Source of the DNA: Ovis canadensis | Taxonomy: Eukaryota > Chordata > Mammalia > Artiodactyla > Bovidae | Assembly (NCBI RefSeq): GCF_042477335.2 | Contig: NC_091254.1 | Coordinates: 100,093,001-100,157,000, forward strand | Length of the DNA: 64,000 nucleotides | Reading direction: 5' to 3' | In this document: piece by piece, positions 36,995 through 61,205 of the stretch | Layout: every line of letters starts with the position of its first letter | Position numbering within the stretch: the first letter of the stretch is position 1 | Translations under genes and position numbers: made by a program | Notes under the pieces: generated by a model | What the model was told of the DNA's origin: nothing | The model's input: the letters and a program-made list of their open reading frames with translations, nothing else | The model's database searches: none

Positions 36995-37237
36995 CGCAGC
37001 CCGGCTAATCCGTCTGCGAGCAGCTTAGGGATTGTCTTTTTCTGGCACCTGCTTGCTGCCCTGCACGTCCTCTACTCTGGCTGGGATTTAGCCCGAGCTG
37101 CGTCAGCGGGCTTCCTGGGGCTCCCACCGCCCGGCCAGCCTCCCATCCCGAGGGTGGGCACGGGCCACAGGCCAAGGGCAGCAGGTCAGGCCGGCTGGGG
37201 ACGCGGGAGCCAGACGTGAACAGGGCCCGGCGCTGGG
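36995..37237 (+). promoter_or_regulatory. GRK1: GRK1 photoreceptor promoter and 5' UTR
   Basis: CTAATCC at 37005-37011 is a consensus CRX/OTX site. The following blocks GGGATTGTCTTTTTCT (about 37028-37043), CTGGCTGGGATTTAGCC (37077-37093) and GGGCCACAGGCCAAGGGC (about 37161-37178) match, in order, blocks I remember from the human rhodopsin kinase promoter. By that analogy transcription would start near 37032. No TATA box is present, as known for this gene. Confidence 0.75.
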
Positions 37238-49579
<12,342 letters not shown>

Positions 49580-50575
49580 GCCGGCCGCGGCCCCTGGTGG
49601 GTCGGCAAGCCCTCCCACCAGCCACTCAGCATGGGAGGAGGAGGCCGGTCCAGCTAGACCTCCTGCCCCGGGTAGGAGCACCAGTGGGAAACGGCCCACT
49701 TTTTGGCACCATTTCGCTCATAAAGTGTTCAGTGTTGGTTTCCAGATGGAGTCCACCCTGACGCACGGCTCTCCAGAGTGCTGGCGCAGACGAGCAAGCT
49801 GGCAGCGGTTTGGGCAGTGGGAGAGGGGCTGGGCTGGGGTTCCTGGCACCTTCACGGCAGCTGGCCAGGCCCTGGCTTCTCAGGGCTGGTGCAGAGATAG
49901 CAAACCCTGGCCTCGGGGCTCGTGGGCCCCCCTGGAGAGGCCAGACTGGGGGCCTGGCCCGTCTCCCTCAGTGCCCAGCTGCTGGGCCCGCCACAGCCAC
50001 CAGTCATGCTGGGGCCAGGCTGGCCCCTCCTGCACATCGGGGGCGCTGAGTCCCAGGCATCCAAGAGGAGGGAAGGGCACAGGGCCCCCGGGGTGAGATG
50101 GGCCGCCAGCCACCCTCCGGCTTCCCTTCCTTCTGAGACCGTCTCCAGCCAACCTCACCTGTGTGCGGACCCGCTCAGCCGGGCAGCTGGGGGCAGAGCT
50201 GTCTCCCTGCAGGCCTGTTCCCGCCCCCTCACTGCCTCTGGGCCTGCAGAGCCTGGCCAGCGCCGGGCCAGTCTAGCTTTGTGCGATTGGCTGCCTGATG
50301 GCCAGGGCAGGCCCCTCCTCGTCTTGAGCACCCCCTCCCTCAGACCATGTCAGTGCAGCCAGCGCACCCGCCACCTGCGGCCCCACGGCCTCAGGACAGC
50401 GTGATCCTGAGAAGCAGGAACTTTGAGGCTGCGGCTCAGCCACTGGGAACCCTTGGCCCTGCCGGTCTGGAGCCGCTTCCCCGGCGCGTGTGGGCAGATG
50501 GCTGTCCATGCTCCAAGTGTGTCTTTGGCCCCTCATGCACCGAGGACATTAAAGCCCTTTCGTGATGGATAAACC
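49580..50575 (+). other. GRK1: Probable GRK1 3' UTR
   Basis: The first reasonable poly(A) hexamer after the stop is ATTAAA at 50548-50553, with cleavage expected near 50570. The UTR length of about 1 kb is plausible but unproven. No other exon is seen here. Confidence 0.45.
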
Positions 50576-52210
50576 TGCAGGATGGGTCTCTCTCCTGTGC
50601 GCTGGTCACAGAACGTCCTGGAAGGGCCCGGCACAGCCATCCAGGTCTGCGCTCCTGGTCTGTGACCTGGAGCTGTACCCAGACACTGACGCCGGCTTTG
50701 TGTCCTAGGACAGGACGTTGTCATCAGGTGGCTGTAGACCCCAGTCGCCTGCAGCGGGGGCAGGAAACGCCGCTTCTTGCCTTTCTCAACCCATTTCATC
50801 TGCTCCAGGCCCCCGTGGCCTGAACAGAGTGGTTTAACCCTCAGGGTCCGGGAGTGGTCTCACGGGGAGTCAGCACCCACAGTGGGCCTCCCCCCTGCCT
50901 TCCTCTTGCGCTTGGACGGCCAGATAACTGGGGTTCAGCTGAACTTCACATAAACAGCAAACGACTTTTTTACGTGTGTCCCAAATATTGCGTGGGACAC
51001 ACACTAAAACCTTATTCAATACTTGTGGCATTTTAAACCTGGCCCAGCTGTAGCGGAGGATACACTGGACCTATGGATCAGCAGTTATTCCAGGAGCTAG
51101 GGGGTCTGTGTGGACACAGCCACAGAGGCCTCACACGGGACCTGAGCTGTCTCTCTCTCGTGGCCTGCTCGGGGCCCCCACCCCGATAAAGTGACAGTCA
51201 GCCCCACGCAGGCACAGGCAGCAAAAGTCCTCTAGTCACCCCACTCTTACTCTAAAAAGCTTTAAAACTTTAACCATCACATAGAAAAAAGTGAATCACT
51301 AAGGCCCACACTGATAGCAGGCTCCTCCGCAGGGGCAAGGAGCCGTGCCCACCGGCGCCCCGCCCCGCCACCCCTCCCTGCCGAGAGGGCCCCTCCCCAC
51401 CTCGAAGCTCCCACCTGCCCCGGCGGTGCCCCCACCCGCCCCCTGCTCCGCCCCCCTTCCCACCCCCCACCCCCCTCCAACCCTGCGGCCACTCTGTAGA
51501 CACTATAAGCAGCGCCCAAGGCACGAACTTAAATGCCCCATCATGAGGCTGGGACTCTGATCCCTTGGCACTGTCTTTCCCAGCCGAGCTGCAGGGACGG
51601 CCTCCCGCGCCTGGCCAGTTGAAACCTCCAGGCCGGGCTGAGGCCTCGGGGGGAGGTGCACAGGGAGGCTCCTGGTCGGTGCTCACGGTGGTGCTTTGTG
51701 TGTCTTCGGGACCCTGCGGGGGCCTGTCCTGGTGCAGACCCCCTGACCAGGCATGCCTGGAGGGGCCTTGCTGTCACTCCAGCTGTCCCCCACAGCGCTG
51801 GGCAGGGCACAGGCTATCCAGCCCAGCCCCTAGACGCAGCAGCAGCAGCTCACCCATCTGCCCCGGGCGGGTGACCGCTCCCCCAGGAGAAGCCCTCGTC
51901 CCTGGCTCCCTTGGCCCTCTGCGCTCACCTCAGGACCCCTGCAGGGAGCAGGGTGGGCACTGGGGCCCTGTGGGCATCCCCACGCCAGGAGCCCGAGGAG
52001 ACGGCACTCTTCCACCCTGCGGTGCGCTCTGACGAGACCTGTGTCAGAAGGCGCCCCACTGCCCCCCACCCCCACTGAGCATATTTCCTTATTGACCTGG
52101 AGAAGCTGAAAATGACTTCATTGAAACTTTTCTTTGTATTAATAAAAAACAAAAAATGCAATTTCTGTTCAAGTAGAAATGCGTAAAAATAGTTTAAAAA
52201 TAGAGATGCA
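50576..52210. other. Intergenic DNA between GRK1 and TMEM255B, no gene seen
   Basis: This is mixed-composition unique sequence. A C-rich patch at 51355-51480 resembles a simple CCCCACC repeat. An A/T-rich stretch at 52125-52200 carries AATAAAAAACAAAAAATGC but no recognisable transposon body. Confidence 0.5.
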
Positions 52211-52214
52211 CTCT

Positions 52215-52742
52215 CTAGATCGTGCTACGGTCCTGGTGCACACTCTCCTTCAAAATCACAAAGATACACGTGCAGATGTGCACAGACACACATACACATA
52301 CACAGAAATACATGTGAACACATGTACAGACGTGCACAAATGCACACCCACACACACGTGTATACACAAGTGTACAATAAACACTCACACACAAATACAT
52401 GTGAACACGTGTACAGACGTGCACAAACATGCACACCCCACACACGTGTACACAAGTGTACAATAAACACACACTTATATGACACACACGTGCACACACT
52501 CATGCACTCATATACACACATGTGCACATGTGTACACTCGTGCACACACACCATGCACTCATATACACACGCACTCGTGCACACACTCACACACATGCAC
52601 TCACACATGCACTCACGTGTGTGCACACTTGCACCTGCATACACCCATGCACACTCACGAACACTCGTGCACACATGTATACACAGACACATGCTCACAC
52701 ACGCACACACACGCACACACACGCACACACACGCACACTTTG
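52215..52742. repeat. CA-rich minisatellite (ACACGTGTACA-like)
   Basis: Degenerate units combine CACACACGTGTACACAAGTG and ACAATAAACACTCACAC early in the block. Further on they become CACACTCATGCACTCATAT, ending in a purer CACACACGCA run at 52695-52735. Open frames rich in His, Thr and Cys are artefacts. Confidence 0.92.
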
Positions 52743-55420
52743 TCTCCATCCCTCTCTAGATTCAGAGTTGCTGGCGCAGCCCCACAGCCTCCATGTCTGC
52801 ACACTCTGCTCTGCTCCCCATCTGGGCAGGTTCCGGTAGCCCATCAGGCCCTACTGCATGTACACGTAAGTCCCCTTTTTTTCTGAAGCTGCGTCCCACA
52901 CTTGTCTGAGTGGAGCTGAGGCCCAGGAGAGGCAGAGACCCCTTGAAGGAGGGCCCCCCCACCAGGGCATCTCCACGGAGATTCTGGGGCTATTCAGGTG
53001 ATACGAGCTGATTCTGATAAACACAATAACTAACTAAGCAGAACTGCTAAGAATCATGCAACCTGAGGTCAGCGAAGGCTGAGGTCACCTCCTCTTACTC
53101 CACGATAGGACCAGCCCCTCCGCAAGTGTCCGGACGCACAGGTTGGGTCTGACCGAAAACCTAGCGTCTACCTTACAGGCCTTCTGCCAGCCAAGAGAAG
53201 AATAATTTGAAAGGAAAACCTTAATTTGAAAGCATAGGATTAAAATAAATATTAGCTAGGCTCTCAGGCTTCATGTAGACAATTTCAAATGAAGATTAAA
53301 TAGGCTTGATTTGATTTTGGAGAAACCAAACCTCACTCCCTCAATGAGAGAGAACAAGGATTTTGTCCAAGATGCAGGGCTGCGGGGAGAAAGCTTATTA
53401 AGGTCCAGGGCCTGAGATGATGAGGGTGGTCGCCCTGGGGGCTCCCTGTCCCAGCTCCTCGCCAGGCCCTGCGGGTCCAGATCACCGGGGGTGGCCGCCT
53501 TTCCTTGGCACGGCAGAGTTTGATAAGGGCCGCGGGTGGGAGGCCAGGCCTGCGAGGGGCACAGCTCTGCCCGCAGAGGCATTGTCCTGCATGTCCAAGG
53601 GGACAGCGGATCCAAGGCCAGCAAGGTACCCTCCCTCTGGGAAGAAGGGGGTGGGCTTCCCGTGGCGAATGAGCACCTGAAAGGTGAGCCCCCTGCTCAG
53701 GCTCATTAGGGGCTGGGAGATCACCATTACAGGCTTTCTTGTGAAGCCCATGGTGTTTGTAACTTAATCCATCCGTGTCCCCGAGAGCATCTACCGTCTG
53801 GCTCATCCCTCACTGCGTCAACGGGCGCGGACAGGTGGGGCCTGTGTCTCCTAGCCTCCCACCTGCATTATTCATCCCCAGCTCCTGCAGGGTGATCAGT
53901 TACAGGCGTGCTCTGCAGACTGCCCCACGCCAGCTCCTGGGCTCTGGACCAGGCTCCCACACACACTCCCTCAGTGATGAGGGTCCCGCCGGCACGGGGC
54001 TGAGGACCCAGCATCTGGACCCCACCAGGCCTGCGGCTGCCAAAGGGGCTTCCCGGCTGATTCATGGGGGTCTTCTAATCCCTCTCTTTTCAGGGCTGGC
54101 CCTGGTTTCAGAGCCTGCTGACCCCTCTCTGCTCAGGCAGATGGAGGTGACGGGTCCTCCTGGAACAGGGCCGGGAGGACCCCGCGGAGAGGGGTGCGTC
54201 CAGCAGGGGCATCCGCCTGGGTGGGAGCCGGTGTCGAGAGGGTGGGGCTGCCCTTACTCACTCTCTGCGCACATGGTGTTACCGGGTGCCTGTCGTGAGC
54301 CAGTTGCGCTTCTAAGCAAGGCCTCAGTGAACCCGGTTTCCTAGCAGGACTGAGTGGACACCGGGCTCACCTGCCCATCACCCCCACCGGCAGTGTCGAC
54401 GGCTCATCCTCCCTTCTCGGGTGGCTGGTCATGCACTTTTAAGTCTCCTTGATTGTAATTTAAGAAGCGAAGTTCTAGAATCTTCTTCCTCTGCCCTGTT
54501 CCAGCTGGAGCCTGTGAAATCTACCCTCCGAGGAGGGAGGCCGGGGGCAGGGTGGGCGGGCGGGAGCCCCTGGACTCTTCCTGTTTTGATCTCTCCAAAG
54601 CTGAAGCCCAGGTGACTGAGGGGCAATGGCCGCAAGGCGAGCGGGGGTCGGCCAGCGCCTGGGCAGCCTCGGCCCGGCAGCTCCGGGTGGCCCCTGCTGT
54701 GGTCTGGACGTCCACCCTCTCTCCAGGCGGGGAAGCAGCAGCAACGCCAGCCACCCGAGCTCGGTGGGGAGGGCGGGCGGTGCGGGCCGAGCACCGCTGT
54801 GACGGAGCAGCGCCTAGACGGGAGCAGGGGCCAGCCAGACGGGTGTGGGCCTCTGCTGTGGGGGCCGTGAGGACAGGCTGGGTCCTGGGAAGATCAGCTC
54901 CGCTTCCTGCTGTCTGGGGCTGAGCCGGCCCCCCACCAGCTCATCATGCTTCTTTCTGTCTCCAGGGGCTGGGAAGAGTCCTCCCACCACCACCTAGCAT
55001 GAAGCAGATGCAGGAAGACCTCACCGTCTGGGATCCTTGGACTTGATGGTGATTTCTCATCCTCCCAACAGCCCTGCTCACAGGGCCCCTGGAAAGTGGC
55101 CCCCAACAGGCTGGATGCGACATGGCCCCCCGAACCCTGCACCCCCTGCCCCGTCAGCATCCTCTTGGCCGGAAAGCCTGGTTCCCAGTCTGGCTGCTCA
55201 CGGACCCCCTGGGGCCCTCAGCCTTCTCCCTCCAGGGGCTCTGGTTTGAGTTCTGGGCGCTGGGATTATAATGGCCCCCAGGGGTTTCCGGTTCTAGAGG
55301 AGGGCGCCATGCTGGTCATCAGGAAGCCTCGGTCTCCCCTGGGGCCGGGCCACACCCCTGGGGGCTCCCATCTCTCCTCTCAGGACAGTTCTCACGAGTG
55401 CTATCATCATCATCTGCTCC
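52743..55420. other. Intergenic DNA, no gene seen
   Basis: I find no exon, RNA gene or clear repeat in this 2.7 kb. Some open frames of 100-190 codons exist on both strands but show no domain and no consistent splice sites. Confidence 0.5.
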
Positions 55421-55429
55421 CTAACACAA

Positions 55430-55575
55430 CAGCACGTTTTATTTCTCCTTCTGTTCACCTTCAAAGCTCTTAAAGGGCAGGTCTGTAGGACCCATTTTCA
55501 CGGTTCTCTTAGTATCTTGAACATAGAGGAAATTCAGTCAATATTTGTTGATTGCATGAGCAAAAGATTAAATGT
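55430..55575 (+). mobile_element. Ancient L2 LINE 3' fragment
   Basis: TTAGTATCTTGAACATAGAG and CAGTCAATATTTGTTGATTG follow the L2 3'-end pattern (a sequence ending in CAATAAATATTTGTTGAATG). It is diverged as expected for a pre-placental element. Confidence 0.65.
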
Positions 55576-55639
55576 CTGTAGTCAGGTAAATACGCGCTTT
55601 CATATTTGCAGGATGTAACCACACCTTGAAATGGGACTG

Positions 55640-55785
55640 GCCTGGTTCATATCTTGTTTCTGCCACCAACCAGCTTCTTGACTTCAGAAAAGTTATTCAA
55701 ACGCTTAGTGCCTCGGTTTCCTCATCTGTGAAATGGGGAGAATATTGTACAAATTAATGAAGGCAGATGCGAGCAGGGTGAAGTG
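55640..55785 (+). mobile_element. Ancient MIR SINE
   Basis: TTCTGCCACCAACCAGCTTC, then CTTGACTTCAGAAAAGTTAT, CTCGGTTTCCTCATCTGTGA and AATGGGGAGAATATT reproduce the MIR core and 3' part in order. Confidence 0.82.
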
Positions 55786-55789
55786 TCTG

Positions 55790-57485
55790 AGACGTGTCCA
55801 CCTAACATCACCCTCGTCCCATCCCACCTGAGAGGTGAGTCCAGGTCGGCTCAGGGCCTCTGGGTGAGACCCTCTGAGGGAGTGGGGACCTGAGTTCAGG
55901 TGAGGGCAGTGGAGGTAGGGAACCTTAGAGTTTTCAGACATCTCGCACAGCAGGAAGGAGTCTGGTGCTGGGGATCATGGCTGCTCCACTCAATTATCTT
56001 CTTGATGTCAGTAATAACTGGTCCAGACCCGGACTGTCCTCAGACCAGTAGAAGACAGATTTCCTCATCGTCTCATAATTGCCTTTGTGAGAGCTAAATT
56101 AGATTATGTTTCAAAAATACCCTGATCCCAGACTACGGCTCCCTGCAGAGCTGGGCTGGACACGGGCATCCTGAGGCCGCGGTGGGGGCACCAGGGTCGG
56201 CCAGCGTCGTCAGCCTCAGAGCCGGTGCGCGTGCAGTCATGTAGTCTGGGCTCTTGTGGGCGAGTCTTCGGGTGGATTCTAACGACGTCCGCCCCAGGTG
56301 CGCGTGCAGAGTCTGCCCTGGTCACATCCGTCTTCCTCCTGGACCTTGGTTTCCTCACTTGGGTGGGGGTGCGGTGGGGGACCCCCGATGGGGTGCCTTG
56401 TGGGGACCTGGACCCTGCTGTGCTCCTCAGGATCCCCTGTTCAGGGGGCCCAGAGACAGTTTCCAAAGACCTGCCCAGCTGCAGTGGCATCGAAAACCTC
56501 CGGCAGGAAATGTGTTTATTGGAGAAAGTATCATTTCTGGCAACACGAGCACATTCTTTAAGAATGGTTTCAGCAGATCTTTGGAACAACAGGCACAGAA
56601 TGAGGCCCACACGGCTGTCTCACCACCTGCACCCCGTCCTGGTCTGCACCACGGCCACCTTCCCTGGACCTGAGCATCCTCGCAGGCCTCCCGGGCCCAC
56701 CTGCCGCCCTGCAAGTGCCCTCTCAGTGACCCTTCTGAAGCGGGCTCGCCTGGACACTCCCGGAGGCCTCCTCCCGTGTGCCTGGCCACCCTCCTGGTCT
56801 GCCTAGGGCGTCTTTCCCAGACGGCTGCCTGGCCCCATGTCACGCCCTCGGGGTGGGTGGGACGTTGCTCTGGTGGGGAGCCTCACGCTGTCCCCCCTCT
56901 GGTAGCCAGCGTGGCCCCTCAGGCCCCCCACGCCCTTGGGTACCGTATTCCCTCTCCGTTGCCCCTTCTCCGCTGAGGGCCCGTTGCTGTACGAGGGCCC
57001 GTTGCTGTACGAGGACCTCTGTCCCCTCGTCCATCAGTCTTTCCTGAGTGAAGGGGACGGTATCGAGGCTGCAGAGCGCCTGCCCGTGCAGGACATGCAG
57101 GGCACCTGTGGGTGAAGAGCGCTGCTTCTCACACTTACAGTCTGTGCACAGGTGTGTCCCACTCGCTTCAACACCACGCACTCACACGATCGCTGTAGGC
57201 TGCGTTCGAGTTTTTCTTGCTGGTGTGTGCAGCCCCACCATGCAGGGACCCTGGACCTGGTCGCTGTTACACACAGAGCCGTCTTGTGTGCAGACCCCAG
57301 GTGCCAGGGCTTTCTCTCACAATGGAGCCCCTTCAGAACTACTGGGCTTCCTCACAGCGACTTCATTGACAGATATTCTCAGTCGAAGGGTTTGGGTTGA
57401 GCTCAGGGCAGCAGTAAATCTTTTTAAAAAGATCTTTAGATGATTCTCTGGGCTTAGAACCACAGGTCTTGGTCACGTCCATAAG
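55790..57485. other. Intergenic DNA, no gene seen
   Basis: The sequence looks unique, with one 18-bp direct duplication GAGGGCCCGTTGCTGTAC near 56975-57012. No exon or RNA gene is supported. Confidence 0.5.
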
Positions 57486-57489
57486 CAGG

Positions 57490-57712
57490 AATTGCTGGCT
57501 TCTAAAGAATCTGCCTGCCCATGCAAAAAACTCAGGAAGGAGTCGCAGGTTCAATCCCCGGGTCAGGAAGACCCCTGGAGGAGGAAATGGCAGCCCCCTC
57601 CAGTTTTGTTGCCTGGAGACTCCCATGGACAGAGGAGCCTGGCGGGCTGCAGTCCATGGGGTCTCAGAAGGGTTGGGCGTGACTCAGCGACTGAGCGCAG
57701 CGCAGCAGAGTG
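57490..57712 (+). mobile_element. Bov-tA SINE
   Basis: TTCTAAAGAATCTGCCTGCC, GGTTCAATCCCCGGGTCAGG, AGACTCCCATGGACAGAGG, GCTGCAGTCCATGGGG and GTGACTCAGCGACTGAGCG are in order. It is nearly full length and sits about 130 bp upstream of the TMEM255B CpG island. Confidence 0.92.
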
Positions 57713-57837
57713 GACAGGGACCCACCTTCCTTTCCAAACAGCGGTGTCACTGTGGCCACGCCAAGGAGCTCCCTTCCCGCAGATTCTCAGCGTTACCTAC
57801 CGTCCCACCTCTAAGGGTCTGCCCATGACCAGGCCGG

Positions 57838-58260
57838 GGGTGGGGGGGGGTGTGGAGGCGGGGCGAGGGCGGGGCGGGGCGAAGGCAGGGGTGGGATAGG
57901 GGCGGGGCGGGGCGAAGGTGAGGGGCGGGGCGAGGGCAGGGGTGGGATAGGGGCGGGGCGGGGCGAAGGTGAGGGGCGGGGCGAGGGCAGGGGTGGGAGA
58001 GGGGCGGGGCGGGGCGGGGCGGGGCGGGGCGAGAGCAGGGGCGGGAGAGGGGCGGGGCGAAGGTGAGGGACGGGGCGGGGCGCGGGCGGGGCGCGGCGGC
58101 CGCTCGGAGCGGACCTAAGGGCCCGCGCTCGCGGCTGGTCCTCGCGGCCCCGCGCCCCACGGTCGCTGTCGCGGCAGCGGGAGAGCAGCCCGGGATGCAC
58201 CCGCTCCCGCCGCCGGTGCCCGGGCCCCTGGCCCTGCTGGACACGACAGGTGAGCGCGCA
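57838..58260 (+). promoter_or_regulatory. TMEM255B: TMEM255B CpG-island promoter with GC-box minisatellite
   Basis: From 57850 to 58095 the sequence is a tandem array of GGGGCGGGGCGAAGGTGAGG and GGGCGGGGCGAGGGCAGGGG units of about 50-57 bp, then a CpG-dense leader into the start codon. There are about twenty GGGCGG-type Sp1 sites and no TATA box. Confidence 0.8.
58195..58249 (+). CDS. TMEM255B: TMEM255B coding exon 1 (gene continues past the window)
   Basis: TMEM255B is a predicted four-pass membrane protein of unknown function. This exon encodes MHPLPPPVPGPLALLDTT plus one base, with a donor GTGAGC after CACGACAG. Human TMEM255B as I remember it begins MQPPVPGPLGLLD, so the match is clear though the window copy has a slightly longer proline stretch. 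The CpG-island setting and the position downstream of GRK1 on the same strand agree with human gene order. No later exon with membrane segments lies in the remaining 5.7 kb, so the rest of the gene is beyond the window. Confidence 0.82.
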
Positions 58261-59419
58261 GGTGAGCCGGGCTCCGTTTCTCCGGTGCCCGAGCTCCCAC
58301 GGGCCCCCTCCCAGCTCTTTCCTGAGGGTCCCGACTGCGCAGGCCTCTGCCGTCTCTGCTCCACCGTCTTCTACTGCAGACAGTCAACCGCGACCCGCAC
58401 AAGCCGGACTCTGCGTTCATTCTTCCACCCAGCTTCAGTCTCCAGCGTTTTCTAGGAAAAGGTCATTCCTGGGGCCGGGTAGCTTCTTTCTCCTTGGGCT
58501 TCCCTGGGGCGGCTGGGCTCCCCGCGCCCTCTCCAGACGATTCCATAATTTCAAGGATTTCCCTCCCAGCCTGATGCAGCCAAGCCGGGCTGGGACACAG
58601 GAGGCCGGCGCCTGTATTCTCTGCCAGAGGCCGCCAGGAGGGGGCTGTTTTCTCGACGGGGAGGCGGGGAGACTTCCAAAGAGAAGATGCTCTGGGACGG
58701 GCGCAGAGATGCCTGGGTCCTGAAGGGCTTCACGGACCATCCAGTAGGAAATGCAGGTTTAAACTCCCAGCCCTGGAAAGTCTTTTTAAAAACCATATTA
58801 GTGATGTCACTTGATTTTTAAATGATAACCGAGGAATCAGGAGTCTTTCTAAAAGAAACAGTTCTGTGACCAATACTCTCTAAAACCAAATGCAAACAGT
58901 TACTGATTATAACAGATAGTTGTTATTATAGTCATTAACTATTTATGGTTATTGCCATTATTATATTAGAATGACTTGATTTAAAAATAGCATTTTAGAT
59001 TTTTCTTCTGAGGAGGAACTTTAAAAAATGCTAAGAGTTCGTTTTTTACTTAAAAATACTAAATATTAGCGTGGCTGGGATGGGATTATGGGTGTTTTCT
59101 GCCGTACGTTTCTGCGTTCACACCCTTGGGGGTGTGTTTTGTGTAAAAGTGGAATAAAAGGGAAATTGTTGGCTGAGGGCATGTCGCTGTGTCCTGGTCC
59201 ATTTCCCTGGAACAGTTGCTTTGTCCCCACGGCTGCTGTTAAGAGTAGCTGATTAAACAAGCTCCTTCTTTCTGGGCGGCCTGGGCCCTGCCCGCCGGGA
59301 GGGGGTGGCTAGGTGTCTGCGCACCCCCCACCTTTGTGAGGCACCCTTCCAGCTCCACTCAGGGAAGGTGCAGAGGGCGGGACAGTGACTGGCTCCACTC
59401 TATCCTTGCGCCTGGTCGC

Positions 59420-61205
59420 TGAGCCACTGAGGCTGGGAGGGGAGGCTGGGAGGGGAGGTTGGAAGGAGGCTCCGAGGGGAGGCTGAAAGGAGAGGCTGGG
59501 AGGGGAGGCTGGGAGGAGAGGCTGGGAGGAGGCTGAGAGGGGTGGCTGGAAGGAGGCTGGGAGGGGAGGCTGGAAGGAGAGGCTGGGAGGGGAGGCTGGG
59601 AGGAGGCTGGGAGGAGAGGCTGGGAGGGGAGGCTGGGAGGAGAGGCTGGGAGGAGAGGCTGGAACGGGAGGCTGGAAGAAGAGGCTGGGAGGAGAGGCTA
59701 GGAGGAGAGGCTTGGAGGGGAGGCTGGGAGGGGTGGCTGGGAGGAGGTTGGGAGGGGAGGCTGGGGGGAGGCTGGGAGGAGAGGCTGGGAGGGGAGGCTG
59801 GGGGGAGACTGGGAGGGGAGGCTGGGAGGAGGCTGGGAGGGGAGACTGGGAAGAGAGGCTTGGAGGGGAGGCTGGGGGGAGGCTGGGAGGAGAGGCTGGG
59901 AGGAGGCTGAGAGGGGTGGCTGGAAGGAGGCTGGGAGGGGAGGCTGGGAGGGGAGGCTGGGAGGAGGCTGGGAGGAGAGGCTGGGAGGAGGCTGGGAGGG
60001 GAGGCTGGAAGAAGAGGCTGGGAGGAGAGGCTAGGAGGAGAGGCTTGGAGGAGAGGCTAGGAGGAGAGGCTTGGAGGGGAGGCTGGGAGGGGAGGCTGGG
60101 AGGAGGCTGGGAGGGGAGACTGGGAAGAGAGGCTTGGAGGGGAGGCTGGGAGGAGGCTGGGGGGAGGCTGGGGGGAGGCTGGGAGGAGACTGGGAGGAGG
60201 TTGGGAGGGGAGGCTGGGGGGAGGCTGGGAGGGGAGACTGGGAAGAGAGGCTTGGAGGGGAGGCTGGGGGGAGGCTGGGAGGGGTGGCTGGGAGGAGGTT
60301 GGGAGGGGAGGCTGGGGGGGAGGCTGGGAGGGGAGACTGGGAAGAGAGGCTTGGAGGGGAGGCTGGGAGGAGGCTGGGGGGAGGCTGGGAGGAGGCTAGG
60401 AGGAGGCTGGGGGGAGGCTGGGGGGAGGCTGGGAGGAGACTGGGAGGAGGTTGGGAGGGGAGGCTAGGAGGAGAGGCTTGGAGGAGAGGCTAGGAGGAGA
60501 GGCTTGGAGGGGAGGCTGGGAGGGGAGGCTGGGAGGAGGCTGGGAGGGGAGACTGGGAAGAGAGGCTTGGAGGGGAGGCTGGGAGGAGGCTGGGGGGAGG
60601 CTGGGGGGAGGCTGGGAGGAGACTGGGAGGAGGTTGGGAGGGGAGGCTGGGGGGAGGCTGGGAGGGGAGACTGGGAAGAGAGGCTTGGAGGGGAGGCTGG
60701 GGGGAGGCTGGGAGGGGTGGCTGGGAGGAGGTTGGGAGGGGAGGCTGGGGGGGAGGCTGGGAGGGGAGACTGGGAAGAGAGGCTTGGAGGGGAGGCTGGG
60801 AGGAGGCTGGGGGGAGGCTGGGAGGAGGCTAGGAGGAGGCTGGGGGGAGGCTGGGGGGAGGCTGGGAGGAGACTGGGAGGAGGTTGGGAGGGGAGGCTGG
60901 GGGGAGGCTGGGAGGGGAGACTGGGAAGAGAGGCTTGGAGGGGAGGCTGGGGGGAGGCTGGGAGGGGTGGCTGGGAGGAGGCTGGGAGGAGGTTGGGAGG
61001 GGAGGCTGGGAGGAGGCTGGGAGGAGGTTGGGAGGGGAGGCTGGGGGGAGGCTGGGAGGAGAGGCTGGGAGGGGAGACTGGGAAGAGAGGCTTGGAGGGG
61101 AGGCTGGGGGGAGGCTGGGAGGGGTGGCTGGGAGGAGGCTGGGAGGAGGCTGGGGGGAGGCTGGGAGGAGGCTGGGGGGAGGCTGGGGGGAGGCTGAGAG
61201 GGGAG
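59420..61205. repeat. 1.8-kb purine-rich minisatellite (GGGAGGAGGCTGG)
   Basis: More than 100 short units of 10-15 bp, mainly GGGAGGAGGCTGG, GGGAGGGGAGGCTGG and GGGGGGAGGCTGG, fill the block. The plus strand is almost free of C except in GGCT. Long frames that read as Gly/Glu/Arg/Leu/Trp repeats (plus) or Pro/Ser/Leu repeats (minus) follow from the repeat. Confidence 0.97.
60070..60890. repeat. 433-bp higher-order repeat within the minisatellite
   Basis: The same succession of unit variants starting CTTGGAGGGGAGGCTGGGAG recurs at 60070 and 60503. The rare variant GACTGGGAGGAGGTTGGG occurs at 60188 and 60438, then at 60621 and 60871. Both pairs give an offset of exactly 433 bp, so a 433-bp block has been duplicated in tandem recently. 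Confidence 0.88.
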
